Source: Streptomyces sp. NRRL B-24484 (lineage in GTDB: Bacteria > Actinomycetota > Actinomycetes > Streptomycetales > Streptomycetaceae). From it: DNA of 64,000 bases. The notes beneath the pieces are model-generated. The model was not told the origin of the DNA, searched no databases, and saw nothing but the letters and a program-made list of their open reading frames with translations. The first letter of the stretch is position 1. Each line of letters starts with the position of its first letter. Of this stretch, positions 17,871 to 26,106 are shown piece after piece. Position numbers and translations under genes: made by a program. Where the stretch lies: NCBI RefSeq assembly GCF_000717715.1, contig NZ_JOAI01000038.1, forward strand, positions 1 to 64,000, read 5' to 3'.

Positions 17871-18819
17871 CGGCGCGGATCAGTTCGGCGGCCGTCCGGA
17901 CGGCCGGCTCACGGACGACGTCGTAGTGGCCGCCCGGCACCGGCCGGAGGTGCAGTGGGCCGCTCACCCGCGCGCGCCACTCGGCGGGGTCGACGGCGGA
18001 GTCCTCGGCGTGCAGCAGGGTGACCGGTCCCGCGTACGGGCCGGGCACGTGGGCCTGCATGGCGCGGGTGGCGACCCGGTACCCGGCATGACGGATCGTC
18101 AGATCAATGCCGTCCAGCCCGAGGTCGATGCCGTGCGTGCGCAGGGCGGCGACCGCGGCGTCCAGTGCTTCGTCCGGCGGCAGCCGCCACACGGCGGGGT
18201 CGACCGGCAGCCGGTCGCCGCCGCCGGGCAGGGCGTCGGCCGGGCCCGCGGAGTCCACCAGGTCGGCGACGAAGCGCTGCAGGGTGGCCGGGCCGTCCCA
18301 GGCGGGCACGGAGTCGGGCCAGCTCATGGTGTCCAGCAGGACGACCGGCGCCGCCGCCCCGGCGGATGCGAGCCGGCGGGCCGCCTCGTAGGCGACGAGG
18401 CCGCCGAAGGACCAGCCGGCGAGCACCGCCGGACGGGCTCCGGCGGCGGCCAGCAGTGCGAAGTAGCCCTCGGCCATCGACTCCACCGTGGCGGTCTCCT
18501 CGGGCCGTTCCTCGGCGGCGACCGCCAGCACCGGCCGGCGTCCCGCCAGCAGCCGGGCGAGCCCGGTGTAGCAGAACACCCCGCCGCCGATCGGCGGGCA
18601 GAGCACCACGGCTTCCGCCCCGCGGTCGGTGCCGGGGTGCAGTTCGACCAGGGTGCCGCGCGCGGCCGGTGGTGCGGCGGTGCGGCCGCGGCCGGCCCGC
18701 AGGGCGTCCAGCAGGGCCTGCTTCTGCGGCGAGAGTGCCGCCACCCGGCGGTCGGCGGGCGGCGCGGCGGGTGCGGACGGTACGGCAGATCCGAATGGCA
18801 CGGCAGCTCCGGACGGCAC
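17860..18819 (-). CDS. Discrete thioesterase of the NRPS cluster
   Basis: This protein of about 319 residues ends in an alpha/beta-hydrolase thioesterase domain: VVLCPPIGGGVFCYTGLA, nucleophile GWSFGGLVAYEAA (Ser near 136), an Asp candidate near HAEDSAVDP and His in VPGGHYDVV. The N-terminal segment includes LSPQKQALLDALRAG, which looks like an inter-subunit linker or docking piece rather than catalytic sequence. None of the NRPSs in the window carries its own TE, so this protein probably releases the finished peptide, although an editing (type II) role cannot be excluded. I chose the GTG at 18819 because AGGAGG sits five bases upstream. A GTG at 18858, overlapping the sulfotransferase stop, is the alternative. 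Confidence 0.82.
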   Translation of the reverse strand: MPSGAAVPFGSAVPSAPAAPPADRRVAALSPQKQALLDALRAGRGRTAAPPAARGTLVELHPGTDRGAEAVVLCPPIGGGVFCYTGLARLLAGRRPVLAVAAEERPEETATVESMAEGYFALLAAAGARPAVLAGWSFGGLVAYEAARRLASAGAAAPVVLLDTMSWPDSVPAWDGPATLQRFVADLVDSAGPADALPGGGDRLPVDPAVWRLPPDEALDAAVAALRTHGIDLGLDGIDLTIRHAGYRVATRAMQAHVPGPYAGPVTLLHAEDSAVDPAEWRARVSGPLHLRPVPGGHYDVVREPAVRTAAELIRAAAP

Positions 18820-18854
18820 GGTCTCCTCCTGCGCGGTCGACGGGCAGCGGACGG

Positions 18855-19610
18855 TCACGGCCGGGGCGCCCCGGCCGGCACCAGGCGGTGCCGGTACAGC
18901 GCCTCGTAGTGCGGGAGTTGGGCCCGGTGGTAGTCGGCGAGCAGCGGGGTGTTCGCCACCGTGTGCGGGTAGCTGCGCTCGGAGCGGACGAAGCCGGTGC
19001 TGCGCTCGGCGTCCACGTGCCAGCGCTGCGCCCTGACCCAGCCGTCGTGCGCGCCGGCCCGCCAACTGAGGTCCTGTGGGCGGTGGTCGAGCCCGGTGCG
19101 CTCGCAGTACGCCCGGACGGTGCCCTCGGGCTCGTCCAGCAGCGCGTCGGAGTCGACCACGGCCGGCACTGAGCCGGTCGCCACGGCGACCGCGTCGAAG
19201 AGTTCGCGCAGCCGGCCGAAGCCGATCTCGGGTTCGGTGAGCGCGGGGTTGAGCGCGTAGTGCGAGGCGATCACCTCGTCGGGGCGCCGGATGATGAAGG
19301 TGTGCCGCACCTCGGAGAGGAAGCGGCGGTCCGCCAGGACGCCGGGGTAGTGGAAGTCGGTGGTGTCCTTGAAGAACACCAGGCGCTCGCGGGAGAGCCG
19401 CAGGATCGCGGCGATGAGCTCGGCCTCGCTGTGCACGGCCGTGCCGTCGACCTCAGTGCTGCCGAAGTCCGCCAGGTGCGAGAACGGTTCGTGCAGGGTG
19501 ACCACGTCGGGGCGCTGCATCATCATCCGCAGGAATGCGGTCGACCGGGAGCGGGGTGCGCTCCACAGTGCTATCGCCCCGGTGGTGGTCGGCGGTTCCT
19601 CCGCACTCAT
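18855..19610 (-). CDS. Sulfotransferase (PAPS-dependent)
   Basis: This 251-residue protein transfers sulfate from PAPS to a hydroxyl. The 5'-phosphosulfate loop is WSAPRSRSTAFLRMM (about 16-30) and the 3'-phosphate site is FIIRRPDEVIASHY in the middle. Both are characteristic of bacterial Sulfotransfer-type enzymes. It is the first gene of the leftward arm and overlaps or abuts the thioesterase gene. In vazabitide biosynthesis an aziridine is made by eliminating sulfate from a sulfated DADH-type intermediate. A sulfotransferase in an AmCP cluster therefore probably makes that leaving group rather than a permanent sulfate ester. That assignment is inference from context. Confidence 0.8.
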   Translation of the reverse strand: MSAEEPPTTTGAIALWSAPRSRSTAFLRMMMQRPDVVTLHEPFSHLADFGSTEVDGTAVHSEAELIAAILRLSRERLVFFKDTTDFHYPGVLADRRFLSEVRHTFIIRRPDEVIASHYALNPALTEPEIGFGRLRELFDAVAVATGSVPAVVDSDALLDEPEGTVRAYCERTGLDHRPQDLSWRAGAHDGWVRAQRWHVDAERSTGFVRSERSYPHTVANTPLLADYHRAQLPHYEALYRHRLVPAGAPRP

Positions 19611-19940
19611 GGCGCATTCCTTTCCCGGGTGGTTCGGTGCGGCGAGGCTAGCAACGCCCGGGGCCGGCCCGGAACCCCGGAATTGCGTGCGACCGTACGT
19701 CGTTCCGGCCCGTCAACGCCATGATTACGGCCGCGACCTGCGCGGCCCCCGCCCGTCCGGCCGGGGGCGGTGGAATTCCGTTGACCCGCGGCCGGGGAAT
19801 TGAACGATTCGGGTACGCCCGCGGAGCGGACCGAAGCATTCCGTTGACCGGGAAATCACTGCGGGAGCGGAGGCCGGACGCGGCCCTTTCCGGCTAGCTT
19901 TCGATGCAGCAGTGCGGCCGAGTCCACGTGAAGAGGGAAT
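19611..19940. promoter_or_regulatory. Divergent control region of the NRPS cluster
   Basis: This 330-bp region separates the two arms and holds no gene. It contains two exact copies of ATTCCGTTGACC (19775-19786 and 19838-19849, 63 bp apart), each including a TTGACC -35-like hexamer. TAGCTT (19895-19900), shortly before the rightward GTG start, resembles a -10 but is not spaced from either TTGACC. The duplicated motif is a candidate binding site for a pathway regulator or a pair of promoters. No regulator gene lies inside the cluster itself. Confidence 0.5.
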
Positions 19941-20594
19941 GTGACCGACACATCCACACCCCCCGGCACAGCAACACCGCCGGCCAGTGCACCGCGCTAC
20001 CGCGTGGTGGAGCTGGCCGCCCACCGCAACAACCGGGCCGCCACCCGGGTGCACACCACCGGGGCGGGCGGCTTCAACGTCTGGCGCAACTCCTTCCCCG
20101 TCGAGCACCTGCCCCCGGGCGGGTCCGAGGTGGAGGTCGGCGGGGTGCCGTTCCGCTTCCCGCCGGTCGGCGAGGGCGACGACAACGTGCGCTGCGACGG
20201 CCAGTTCGTCGAGGTGCCGGCCGGACGCTACGACTGGATCCACCTGCTCGCCGCTGCCGAGCGCCGCACCGAGGACACCGTCGAACTGCACTACGCCGAC
20301 GGCTCGGTGGACAGCGAGTGGCTGCGCGTCTCGGACTTCTGGTCGGCGCCCGCCTGGTTCGGCGAACTGCCCGCCCTCCGGACGCCCGTCATGCACTACC
20401 CGTACCACGTGCAGCCCGGGCTGAGCGCCCACCTGTGGGCGCAGCGCGTTCCGGTGCCGCGGCGTACTGCGCTGGCCGGGCTGCGGCTGCCGCGCAACAT
20501 CGCGGTGCACCTCTTCGCCGCGACCGTGCAGGAACCGCCCGGCGCCGCCGGGCTGCCCGCCACCCGCCGGGAGGAGGACGGCCGTGACCACTGA
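19941..20594 (+). CDS. Unassigned 217-residue protein, candidate AziU2/Vzb-type aziridine-forming subunit
   Basis: I do not recognise a known enzyme motif. The centre (YDWIHLLAAAE ... VELHYADGSVDSEWLRVSDFW) resembles beta-sandwich modules in which a Y-x-DG strand is followed by a V-S-D-W/F strand. The N-terminus is a Pro/Thr-rich tail and there is no signal peptide. The start is GTG with AAGAGGG just upstream. It is the first gene of the rightward arm and overlaps the next gene by 11 bp, implying stoichiometric production as a complex. In vazabitide and azinomycin clusters the aziridine is formed by a two-protein complex of novel fold (Vzb10/11, AziU3/U2). Size, pairing and position make this gene the likely small subunit. 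That is inference and has not been checked by alignment. Confidence 0.6.
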   Translation: MTDTSTPPGTATPPASAPRYRVVELAAHRNNRAATRVHTTGAGGFNVWRNSFPVEHLPPGGSEVEVGGVPFRFPPVGEGDDNVRCDGQFVEVPAGRYDWIHLLAAAERRTEDTVELHYADGSVDSEWLRVSDFWSAPAWFGELPALRTPVMHYPYHVQPGLSAHLWAQRVPVPRRTALAGLRLPRNIAVHLFAATVQEPPGAAGLPATRREEDGRDH

Positions 20595-21648
20595 CCACCC
20601 GCCCCGGGTGCACCACATCACCGGTGCCCCGCCCGAGTTCTGGTACCGCGACCTGGCCAGCTGCCTGCAGGCGGCCTTCGGCTCCGTGCTGCTGCGGGCC
20701 GGCCACGATCCGCTGGAAGTCCTCGGCACCGCCTGGCAGTTCCTCTACCGCCCGGGCGAGGTCCGCTCCGAGGAGTTCTACTTCCCGACCCGCTACGAGG
20801 GCGACCTCGGTCGCGGCATCGCCCCGCACCACCCGCTGACCTCCGCCTGGCGTACCCCGGACGACCCGGCGGACCCGCTGGCCGGCCTGCGCGCCGCACT
20901 GGACGCCGACCGGCTGGTGATCGCCGCCGTCGACAACCACCACCTGCCGTTCCGGCCCGCGTACCACGACGTCCACGCGGCCCACCTGGTCACGGTGTTC
21001 GGCCTGGACGAGCACCGCGGGCTGGTGCACGTCGCCGACGCCACCCCGCCCGCCTTCCGGGGTGCCGTCCCGCTGGAGGCCTTCCTGGCGGCCTGGGGCT
21101 CGGCCAACCCCTCCGACGTCCAGGACGCCTTCTTCAGCGACTCCCGGATCGGCCGGCGCTGGCTGGACGTCCGGGTCGGCGGCCCGTACCCGGAGACGAC
21201 GCCCGCCCGGCTCGCCGCGGTGCTGCGCGCCGACGCCGAGCTCTTCACCACCGGCAAGGCCGACGGGCCGGACGGCGCCGCGGGCCTCGCCGGTCTCGCC
21301 CGGTTCACCGAGGAGCTCGTCGACCGTTCGCGGGCCGGCGATCCGGCGGCGATCCGCGACCTCTACCCGTTCGGCTGGGGCATGCAGGCGCAGGCCTCGC
21401 TCCACGGCGAACTGCTCCGACGGCTCGGCGCCGCCTGGCGGCTGCCCGTCCTCGCCGGTGCGGGCCGTGCCGTGGAGACGGTCGCGCACGCCTGGACAGG
21501 CGTGCGGATGACCGGCGCGCACGGCCGCGACGACCCGGCGGCCGCCGCGGCCGGCCTCGCCCGGCACACCGCCGTGCTGCGCCGCCGCTACGCCGAGGCC
21601 GTGGAGGCCGTCCACGAGGCGCTCGACGCGCTGCCCGCACCCGCCTGA
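20584..21648 (+). CDS. Unassigned 354-residue protein, candidate AziU3/Vzb-type aziridine-forming subunit
   Basis: The N-terminal half looks like a BtrH-type/C39-peptidase-like domain: FWYRDLASCLQAAFG with an early Cys, IAAVDNHHLPFRPAYHDVHA, then HLVTVFGLDEHRGLVHVADA (about 115-160). The C-terminal half is helical. That fold normally performs acyl-transfer or Cys-His chemistry, but I cannot verify a catalytic triad. It is translationally coupled to the 217-residue protein (11-bp overlap, GGAGGAGG before the GTG) and followed by the DegT aminotransferase. By analogy with AziU3/U2 and Vzb10/11 the pair may expel sulfate and close an aziridine on the DADH-derived residue. That role is inferred from context. 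Confidence 0.6.
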   Translation: MTTDHPPRVHHITGAPPEFWYRDLASCLQAAFGSVLLRAGHDPLEVLGTAWQFLYRPGEVRSEEFYFPTRYEGDLGRGIAPHHPLTSAWRTPDDPADPLAGLRAALDADRLVIAAVDNHHLPFRPAYHDVHAAHLVTVFGLDEHRGLVHVADATPPAFRGAVPLEAFLAAWGSANPSDVQDAFFSDSRIGRRWLDVRVGGPYPETTPARLAAVLRADAELFTTGKADGPDGAAGLAGLARFTEELVDRSRAGDPAAIRDLYPFGWGMQAQASLHGELLRRLGAAWRLPVLAGAGRAVETVAHAWTGVRMTGAHGRDDPAAAAAGLARHTAVLRRRYAEAVEAVHEALDALPAPA

Positions 21649-21726
21649 GCCGCCCGCCCGGGCGCCGCCCTCCGACCGATGCGCTCCGAGCGCCGCACCC
21701 CCACCGCGATCCCCGAGGAGTTCCGC

Positions 21727-23019
21727 ATGAACAGGCTCGCCGTGCTCGGCGGCCCCCCGGCCGTCCCGCGAGAGCAGCGCGACGTCGAATGGCCGGTCAT
21801 CGACGACGAGGACCGCAAGGCCGTGCTCGCCGCCCTGGACGGCGGCCGGCTGGTCTCCAACACCGACGGCGAGACCCCGGTCAGCGCCCTGGAGCGGCGG
21901 TGGAGCGAGCGGTTCGGCTTCGCCCACACCATCGCCGTCTCCAACGGCACCGCCGCGCTGTCGCTGGCACTGTCCGCGCTCGGCGTCGGGCCGGGCGACG
22001 AGGTGATCGTTCCCGCACTGAGCTTCATCGCGACCGGCCTCGCGCCCGTCCACCAGATGGCCGTCCCGGTCTTCGCCGACATCGACCCCGTCACCTTCAA
22101 CCTCGACCCGGACGACGTGGAGCGCCGGATCACCCCGCGCACCCGGGCGATCCTGCCCGTCCACCTGCACGGCGCCCCCGCCGACCTGGACCGCCTCGGC
22201 GACATCGCCCGCCGGCACGGCCTCGCCGTGGTCGAGGACGCCGCCCAGGCGCCCGGCGCCCTGCACCACGGCCGGACGGTCGGCGGGATCGGCGCGTTCG
22301 GCGCGTTCAGCCTCCAGGTCACCAAGAACATCCCCACCTGCGGCGAGGGCGGCCTGCTGGTCACCGCCGACGACGCGCTCGCCGAGACCGCCCGCAAGGG
22401 ACGGCAGTTCGGCGAGGTCATCGAGCCCGGCCGGGACCGCGACTACATCTCCTACCGGCTCGGCTGGAACCACAAGATCAACGGGATCCAGGCCGCCTTC
22501 GCCTCCTCCCAGCTCGCCCGCTTCGACGGCTACGAGCAGGCCCGGCAGGAGAACATCACCCGCTTCCTCGCCCGGCTCGACGGCCTGCCCGGCCTCACCG
22601 TGCCGACCGCGCTGCCCGACACGGTGCACGTCTGGCACATCCTCAGGTTCCGCTTCGACCCCGCCGCGGCCGGCCTGGGCGGCATCGCCCCGGGCCGCTT
22701 CCGCACCGTGCTGCGCCGACTGCTGCGCGCCGAGGGCGTCCCCGTCTCGCAGTACCAACTCGTCCCGCTGCCCGAGCAGATGGTCTTCCGCGACCGTGAG
22801 GGCTTCGGCAAGGGCTACCCGTGGACGGTGCTCGGCGGCGACGCCCCGGAGCCCGGCGACCACCCCGTCACCCGGGCCGTCATCGAGGACTCGCTGACCA
22901 TCCAGAAGCGCCACCTCAACCCCGCCTCCGGCCCGCTGCTGCAGCACTACGCCGACGCCTTCGAGAAGGTGTGGGCCAACCTCGACACGGTGGCCCGGCT
23001 CGCGGCGGCCGCCCGATGA
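21727..23019 (+). CDS. DegT/DnrJ/EryC1/StrS-family aminotransferase
   Basis: This 430-residue PLP enzyme of the AHBA-synthase/sugar-aminotransferase type has [15 protein letters not shown] at the cofactor phosphate site, [11 protein letters not shown] (Asp and Gln contacting PLP) and the Schiff-base lysine in [12 protein letters not shown] (about K200). GAGGAG precedes the ATG at 21727; an earlier in-frame ATG at 21679 is less likely. The next gene overlaps its stop. In the DADH pathway such an enzyme aminates the C6 ketone left by the transketolase while the intermediate is still attached to the carrier protein. The operon context matches exactly. Confidence 0.88.
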   Translation: MNRLAVLGGPPAVPREQRDVEWPVIDDEDRKAVLAALDGGRLVSNTDGETPVSALERRWSERFGFAHTIAVSNGTAALSLALSALGVGPGDEVIVPALSFIATGLAPVHQMAVPVFADIDPVTFNLDPDDVERRITPRTRAILPVHLHGAPADLDRLGDIARRHGLAVVEDAAQAPGALHHGRTVGGIGAFGAFSLQVTKNIPTCGEGGLLVTADDALAETARKGRQFGEVIEPGRDRDYISYRLGWNHKINGIQAAFASSQLARFDGYEQARQENITRFLARLDGLPGLTVPTALPDTVHVWHILRFRFDPAAAGLGGIAPGRFRTVLRRLLRAEGVPVSQYQLVPLPEQMVFRDREGFGKGYPWTVLGGDAPEPGDHPVTRAVIEDSLTIQKRHLNPASGPLLQHYADAFEKVWANLDTVARLAAAAR

Positions 23020-23963
23020 CCGCGCCCGCCGCCGCGCCCGTCCGGCCGCACCGCACAGAGCGGCCGACGGTGCCCGTACCGCCGTACAGTGCGGCGGAGT
23101 TGGCCGACACCGCCCGCCGGGTCCGGGAGCACGTCGTCGACATGTGCGCCGGTCCCGAGGGCGGCCACCTCGGCGGTGCCTTCTCCAGCGCCGACATCCT
23201 CACCGCGCTGTACTTCGCGGTGCTGAACACCGACCCGGACGATCCGGAGGACCCGGACCGCGACCGCTTCGTGCTCAGCAAGGGCCACGCCGCCGTCGGC
23301 CTCTACGCGGTGCTCGCCGAGCGGGGCTTCCTGCCCACCGCCGAACTCGCCGACTACGGACGCCCCGGCACCCGCCTGATGGGCCACCCCGTCCGGGCCG
23401 TCCCCGGGGTCGAGATGCCCACCGGCTCGCTCGGTCACGGGCTCGCGCTCGCCTGCGGGTTCGCCCTCGGCCAGCGCCTCGACGGGCGGGCCGCCCGCAG
23501 CTTCGTACTGATGGGCGACGGCGAACTCCAGGAGGGTTCGGTCTGGGAGTCGGCGATCGCCGCCGCCTCGCTGCGGCTGGACAACCTGGTCGCCGTGATC
23601 GACCGCAACGGCCTCCAACTCACCGGCCCCACCGAGGGGAAGGCCCCGATGGCGCAGCTCGCCGAGCGCTGGCGCAGCTTCGGCTGGGCCGTCCGCGAGA
23701 CCGACGGCCACGACCCGGCGGCCCTGGTCGAGCACCTGGGCTCCGCCCCCTGGGAGCCCGGCCGCCCCGGTCTGCTGATCTGTCGCACCGTCAAGGGGCG
23801 CGGCGTGCCCTTCCTGGAGGGCCGGCCCGCCGCCCACTACGTCACCCTCTCCGCCCGCAACCACGCCCGCGCCCGTGCCGCGCTGCGCGCAGCCGCCCGA
23901 GCCGTCACCACAGCCACTGCCACTGCCACGGAACGCACCGTCACCGCAGGGAGGCCGGCATGA
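23016..23963 (+). CDS. Transketolase N-terminal (TPP-binding) subunit
   Basis: This 315-residue protein is the first half of a split transketolase. It has [49 protein letters not shown] and the TPP/Mg motif [14 protein letters not shown]...DRN near residues 165-195. It overlaps the aminotransferase upstream (ATGA) and the C-terminal subunit downstream (ATGA). Within the AmCP operon it should transfer a two-carbon ketol unit from a sugar phosphate to the carrier-bound glutamate semialdehyde, extending the chain to seven carbons. The C-terminal Thr/Ala-rich tail is probably a flexible spacer. Confidence 0.9.
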   Translation: MTAPAAAPVRPHRTERPTVPVPPYSAAELADTARRVREHVVDMCAGPEGGHLGGAFSSADILTALYFAVLNTDPDDPEDPDRDRFVLSKGHAAVGLYAVLAERGFLPTAELADYGRPGTRLMGHPVRAVPGVEMPTGSLGHGLALACGFALGQRLDGRAARSFVLMGDGELQEGSVWESAIAAASLRLDNLVAVIDRNGLQLTGPTEGKAPMAQLAERWRSFGWAVRETDGHDPAALVEHLGSAPWEPGRPGLLICRTVKGRGVPFLEGRPAAHYVTLSARNHARARAALRAAARAVTTATATATERTVTAGRPA

Positions 23964-25012
23964 GCTGGTCCGCGCTCGCCACCGCGCCGCAGCCGACGCC
24001 GTCGCAGCAGGTCCCGCCCCCGGAGGCCCCGGCACTGCGGGCGCCGTCCGCCGAGCCGGCGCCGCCGGAGGCCACCCGCACCGCGTACCGGGACCGCCTG
24101 CTGGCGCTGCTGCCCACCGACCCCCGGCTGATCTGCCTCGACACCGACACCGGCCTGTTCGGCCCGGAGCAGGTCGCCGCCGCCGGACGGCAGTACCTGG
24201 ACCTCGGCATCGCCGAGCACAACCTGATGGGCATCGCCGCCGGCCTCGCCGCGAGCGGGCGGATGCCGTTCGTCAACACCATGGCCGCCTTCGCCGCCAC
24301 CCGGGCGCTGGAGGCCGTGAAGATCGACATCGCCTACACCGGCCTGCCCGTCCGCATCATGGCCACCCACGGCGGACTCGCCGCCGGCCACCTCGGCCCG
24401 ACCCACCAGGCCCTGGAGGACCTCGCGGTGATGCGGGCACTGCCCGGCATGACCGTGGTGGTGCCCGCCGACGCCGCGCAGGCCGCCGCCTTCGTCGACC
24501 GCAGCCTCGACCTGCCCGGCCCGCTGTACGTCCGGCTCGGCCGCAAGGCCACCCCGGCGCTGCCGGCCGGCACCCCGCCGCCCGTCCCCGGCCGGGCCCA
24601 GACGCTGCGCCGCGGCCGGGACGCGGTGCTCGCCGCCTGCGGCCCGTACCCGGTGCAGGCCTGCCTGGCCGCCGCCGCCGAACTCGCCGCCGAGGGGGTC
24701 GAGTGCACCGTGCTCAACGTGCACACGCTGCGCCCCTTCGACACCGCCGCGCTGGTCGAGGCCGCCGACCACAGCGGGCTGGTGGTCACCGTCGAGGAGC
24801 ACTGGCGCAGCGGCGGCCTCGGCGGCGCGGTCGCCGAGGCGATGGCCGAGGCCGCGCCCGCCCGGGTGCTGCGGATCGGCATGCCTGACACGTTCACCGA
24901 CACCGTCGGCGGCCACGAGCACCTGCTCGCCCACTACGGCATCACCCCCGCCCGGGTGGCCGACACCGTCCGCGGCGCGCTGGGCCTCGGCCCGGCCCCG
25001 ACCACCGACTGA
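23960..25012 (+). CDS. Transketolase C-terminal (pyrimidine-binding) subunit
   Basis: This 350-residue partner of the preceding gene has the conserved Glu in YLDLGIAEHNLMGIAAG, which activates the TPP pyrimidine ring, and MATHGGLAAGHLGPTHQALED, PLYVRLGRK, and a C-terminal domain around VLNVHTLRPFDTAAL and VVTVEEHWRSGGLGG. An approximately 38-residue Pro/Ala-rich N-terminal extension precedes the catalytic domain. It is start-stop coupled to the N-terminal subunit and 48 bp from the AmCP gene. Splitting transketolase in two genes is usual in secondary-metabolite operons. Confidence 0.9.
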   Translation: MSWSALATAPQPTPSQQVPPPEAPALRAPSAEPAPPEATRTAYRDRLLALLPTDPRLICLDTDTGLFGPEQVAAAGRQYLDLGIAEHNLMGIAAGLAASGRMPFVNTMAAFAATRALEAVKIDIAYTGLPVRIMATHGGLAAGHLGPTHQALEDLAVMRALPGMTVVVPADAAQAAAFVDRSLDLPGPLYVRLGRKATPALPAGTPPPVPGRAQTLRRGRDAVLAACGPYPVQACLAAAAELAAEGVECTVLNVHTLRPFDTAALVEAADHSGLVVTVEEHWRSGGLGGAVAEAMAEAAPARVLRIGMPDTFTDTVGGHEHLLAHYGITPARVADTVRGALGLGPAPTTD

Positions 25013-25060
25013 CGCACCGTCAGAAACGCCCGTCCGGACCAGCTCACGAGAGGAAGCCCG

Positions 25061-25240
25061 ATGCCCGCGACCGACGTCCTCGCCTGTCCCAGCTGCGAGG
25101 CCGAGGTGGCCTTCGCCGCCCCGCCGATGCTCGCCGAGATCACCGAATGCGCCGAGTGCCGCACCGAGTTGGAGGTCGTCGCGACCGACCCGGTGCTGCT
25201 CGCCCTCGCGCCCGAGGTCGAGGAGGACTGGGGCGAGTGA
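25061..25240 (+). CDS. Amino-group carrier protein (LysW-like AmCP), 59 residues
   Basis: This tiny acidic protein covalently carries the growing amino acid. Cys9-x2-Cys12 and Cys30-x2-Cys33 form the zinc-binding pair seen in LysW. The protein ends in EVEEDWGE, matching the family's C-terminal EDWGE whose final Glu side-chain carboxylate is joined to the alpha-amino group of the substrate. AGAGGAAG lies six bases before the ATG. The stop overlaps the GTG of LysX (GTGA). It is short enough to be missed by gene callers. Together with LysX, LysZ, LysY and LysK but also transketolase and aminotransferase genes, it marks secondary-metabolite (DADH-type) use rather than lysine or arginine biosynthesis. 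Confidence 0.93.
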   Translation: MPATDVLACPSCEAEVAFAAPPMLAEITECAECRTELEVVATDPVLLALAPEVEEDWGE

Positions 25241-26106
25241 GCGGGGCCTCCCCGAGGCCCCGGATCGCCCTGCTGGCCTCCAGGATCGGCTTCGAGGAGA
25301 AGCGGATCCTGGAGGCCCTGGCCCGGCACGGCCTCAGCTGCACCCACCTGGACACCCGCTCCCTGCACCGGGAACTGGACGCCGCCCCCGCGCCGTGGGA
25401 CGCCGTCCTCAACCGGGAGATCTCCGCCACCCGGGCGCTCTACGCCGCACTCGCCCTGGAGGCCGCGGACGTCCGGGTGCTCAACAGCGCCGCCGCGACC
25501 GAGACCTGCGGCGACAAGTGGCGCACCTCGGTGGCGCTGCGCCGGGCCGGCGTGCCCACCCCGCGCACCGCCCTCGCGCTCACCCCGGAGGCCGCCGAGG
25601 CCGCCGCCGAGGAGATGGGGTACCCGGTCGTCCTCAAGCCGCTCACCGGCTCCTGGGGCCGGCGGGTCGCCCTGCTGCGCGACCGCGACACCGCCCGCAG
25701 CCTGTTCGAGTACTGCGAGGCGATGTCCTCGCCGGCCGGCCGGCTGGTGTACCTGCAGGCGTACGTCGACAAGCCGGACCGCGACATCCGGGTCGCCGTG
25801 ATCGGCGGCCGCGCGGTCGCCGCGGTCTACCGCCGCTCCGCGGACTGGCGCACCAACGTCGCCCGGGGCGCCACCACCGAACCCTGCCCGCTCACCGACG
25901 ACCTCTCCGAGCTCGCCGTCGCCGCCGCGGACGGCGTCGGCGCCGGCATCGCCGGGGTCGACCTGGTCGAGGACGCCCGAGGAGGCCTGTACGTGATCGA
26001 GGTCAACCACCGCGTGGAGTTCGCCGGCCTGCAGGCCGCCGCGGGCGACCGCGTCGACATCGGCGCCGCGATTGCCGCGCACCTGATCGAGGAGGCCGCC
26101 CGATGA
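25237..26106 (+). CDS. lysX: LysX-type ATP-grasp ligase loading glutamate on the AmCP
   Basis: This 289-residue RimK/LysX-family ATP-grasp enzyme has an N-terminal IALLASRIGFEEKRILEAL, the LysX-like VLNREISATRALYAALALE, the ATP loop in YPVVLKPLTGSWGRRVALL and the metal-binding late motif YVIEVNHRVEFAGL (E-x-N). It should couple the alpha-amino group of glutamate to the C-terminal Glu of the neighbouring carrier protein at the expense of ATP. It starts with GTG overlapping the AmCP stop and its own stop overlaps the LysY start, so carrier and enzymes are produced together. Confidence 0.9.
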   Translation: MSGASPRPRIALLASRIGFEEKRILEALARHGLSCTHLDTRSLHRELDAAPAPWDAVLNREISATRALYAALALEAADVRVLNSAAATETCGDKWRTSVALRRAGVPTPRTALALTPEAAEAAAEEMGYPVVLKPLTGSWGRRVALLRDRDTARSLFEYCEAMSSPAGRLVYLQAYVDKPDRDIRVAVIGGRAVAAVYRRSADWRTNVARGATTEPCPLTDDLSELAVAAADGVGAGIAGVDLVEDARGGLYVIEVNHRVEFAGLQAAAGDRVDIGAAIAAHLIEEAAR

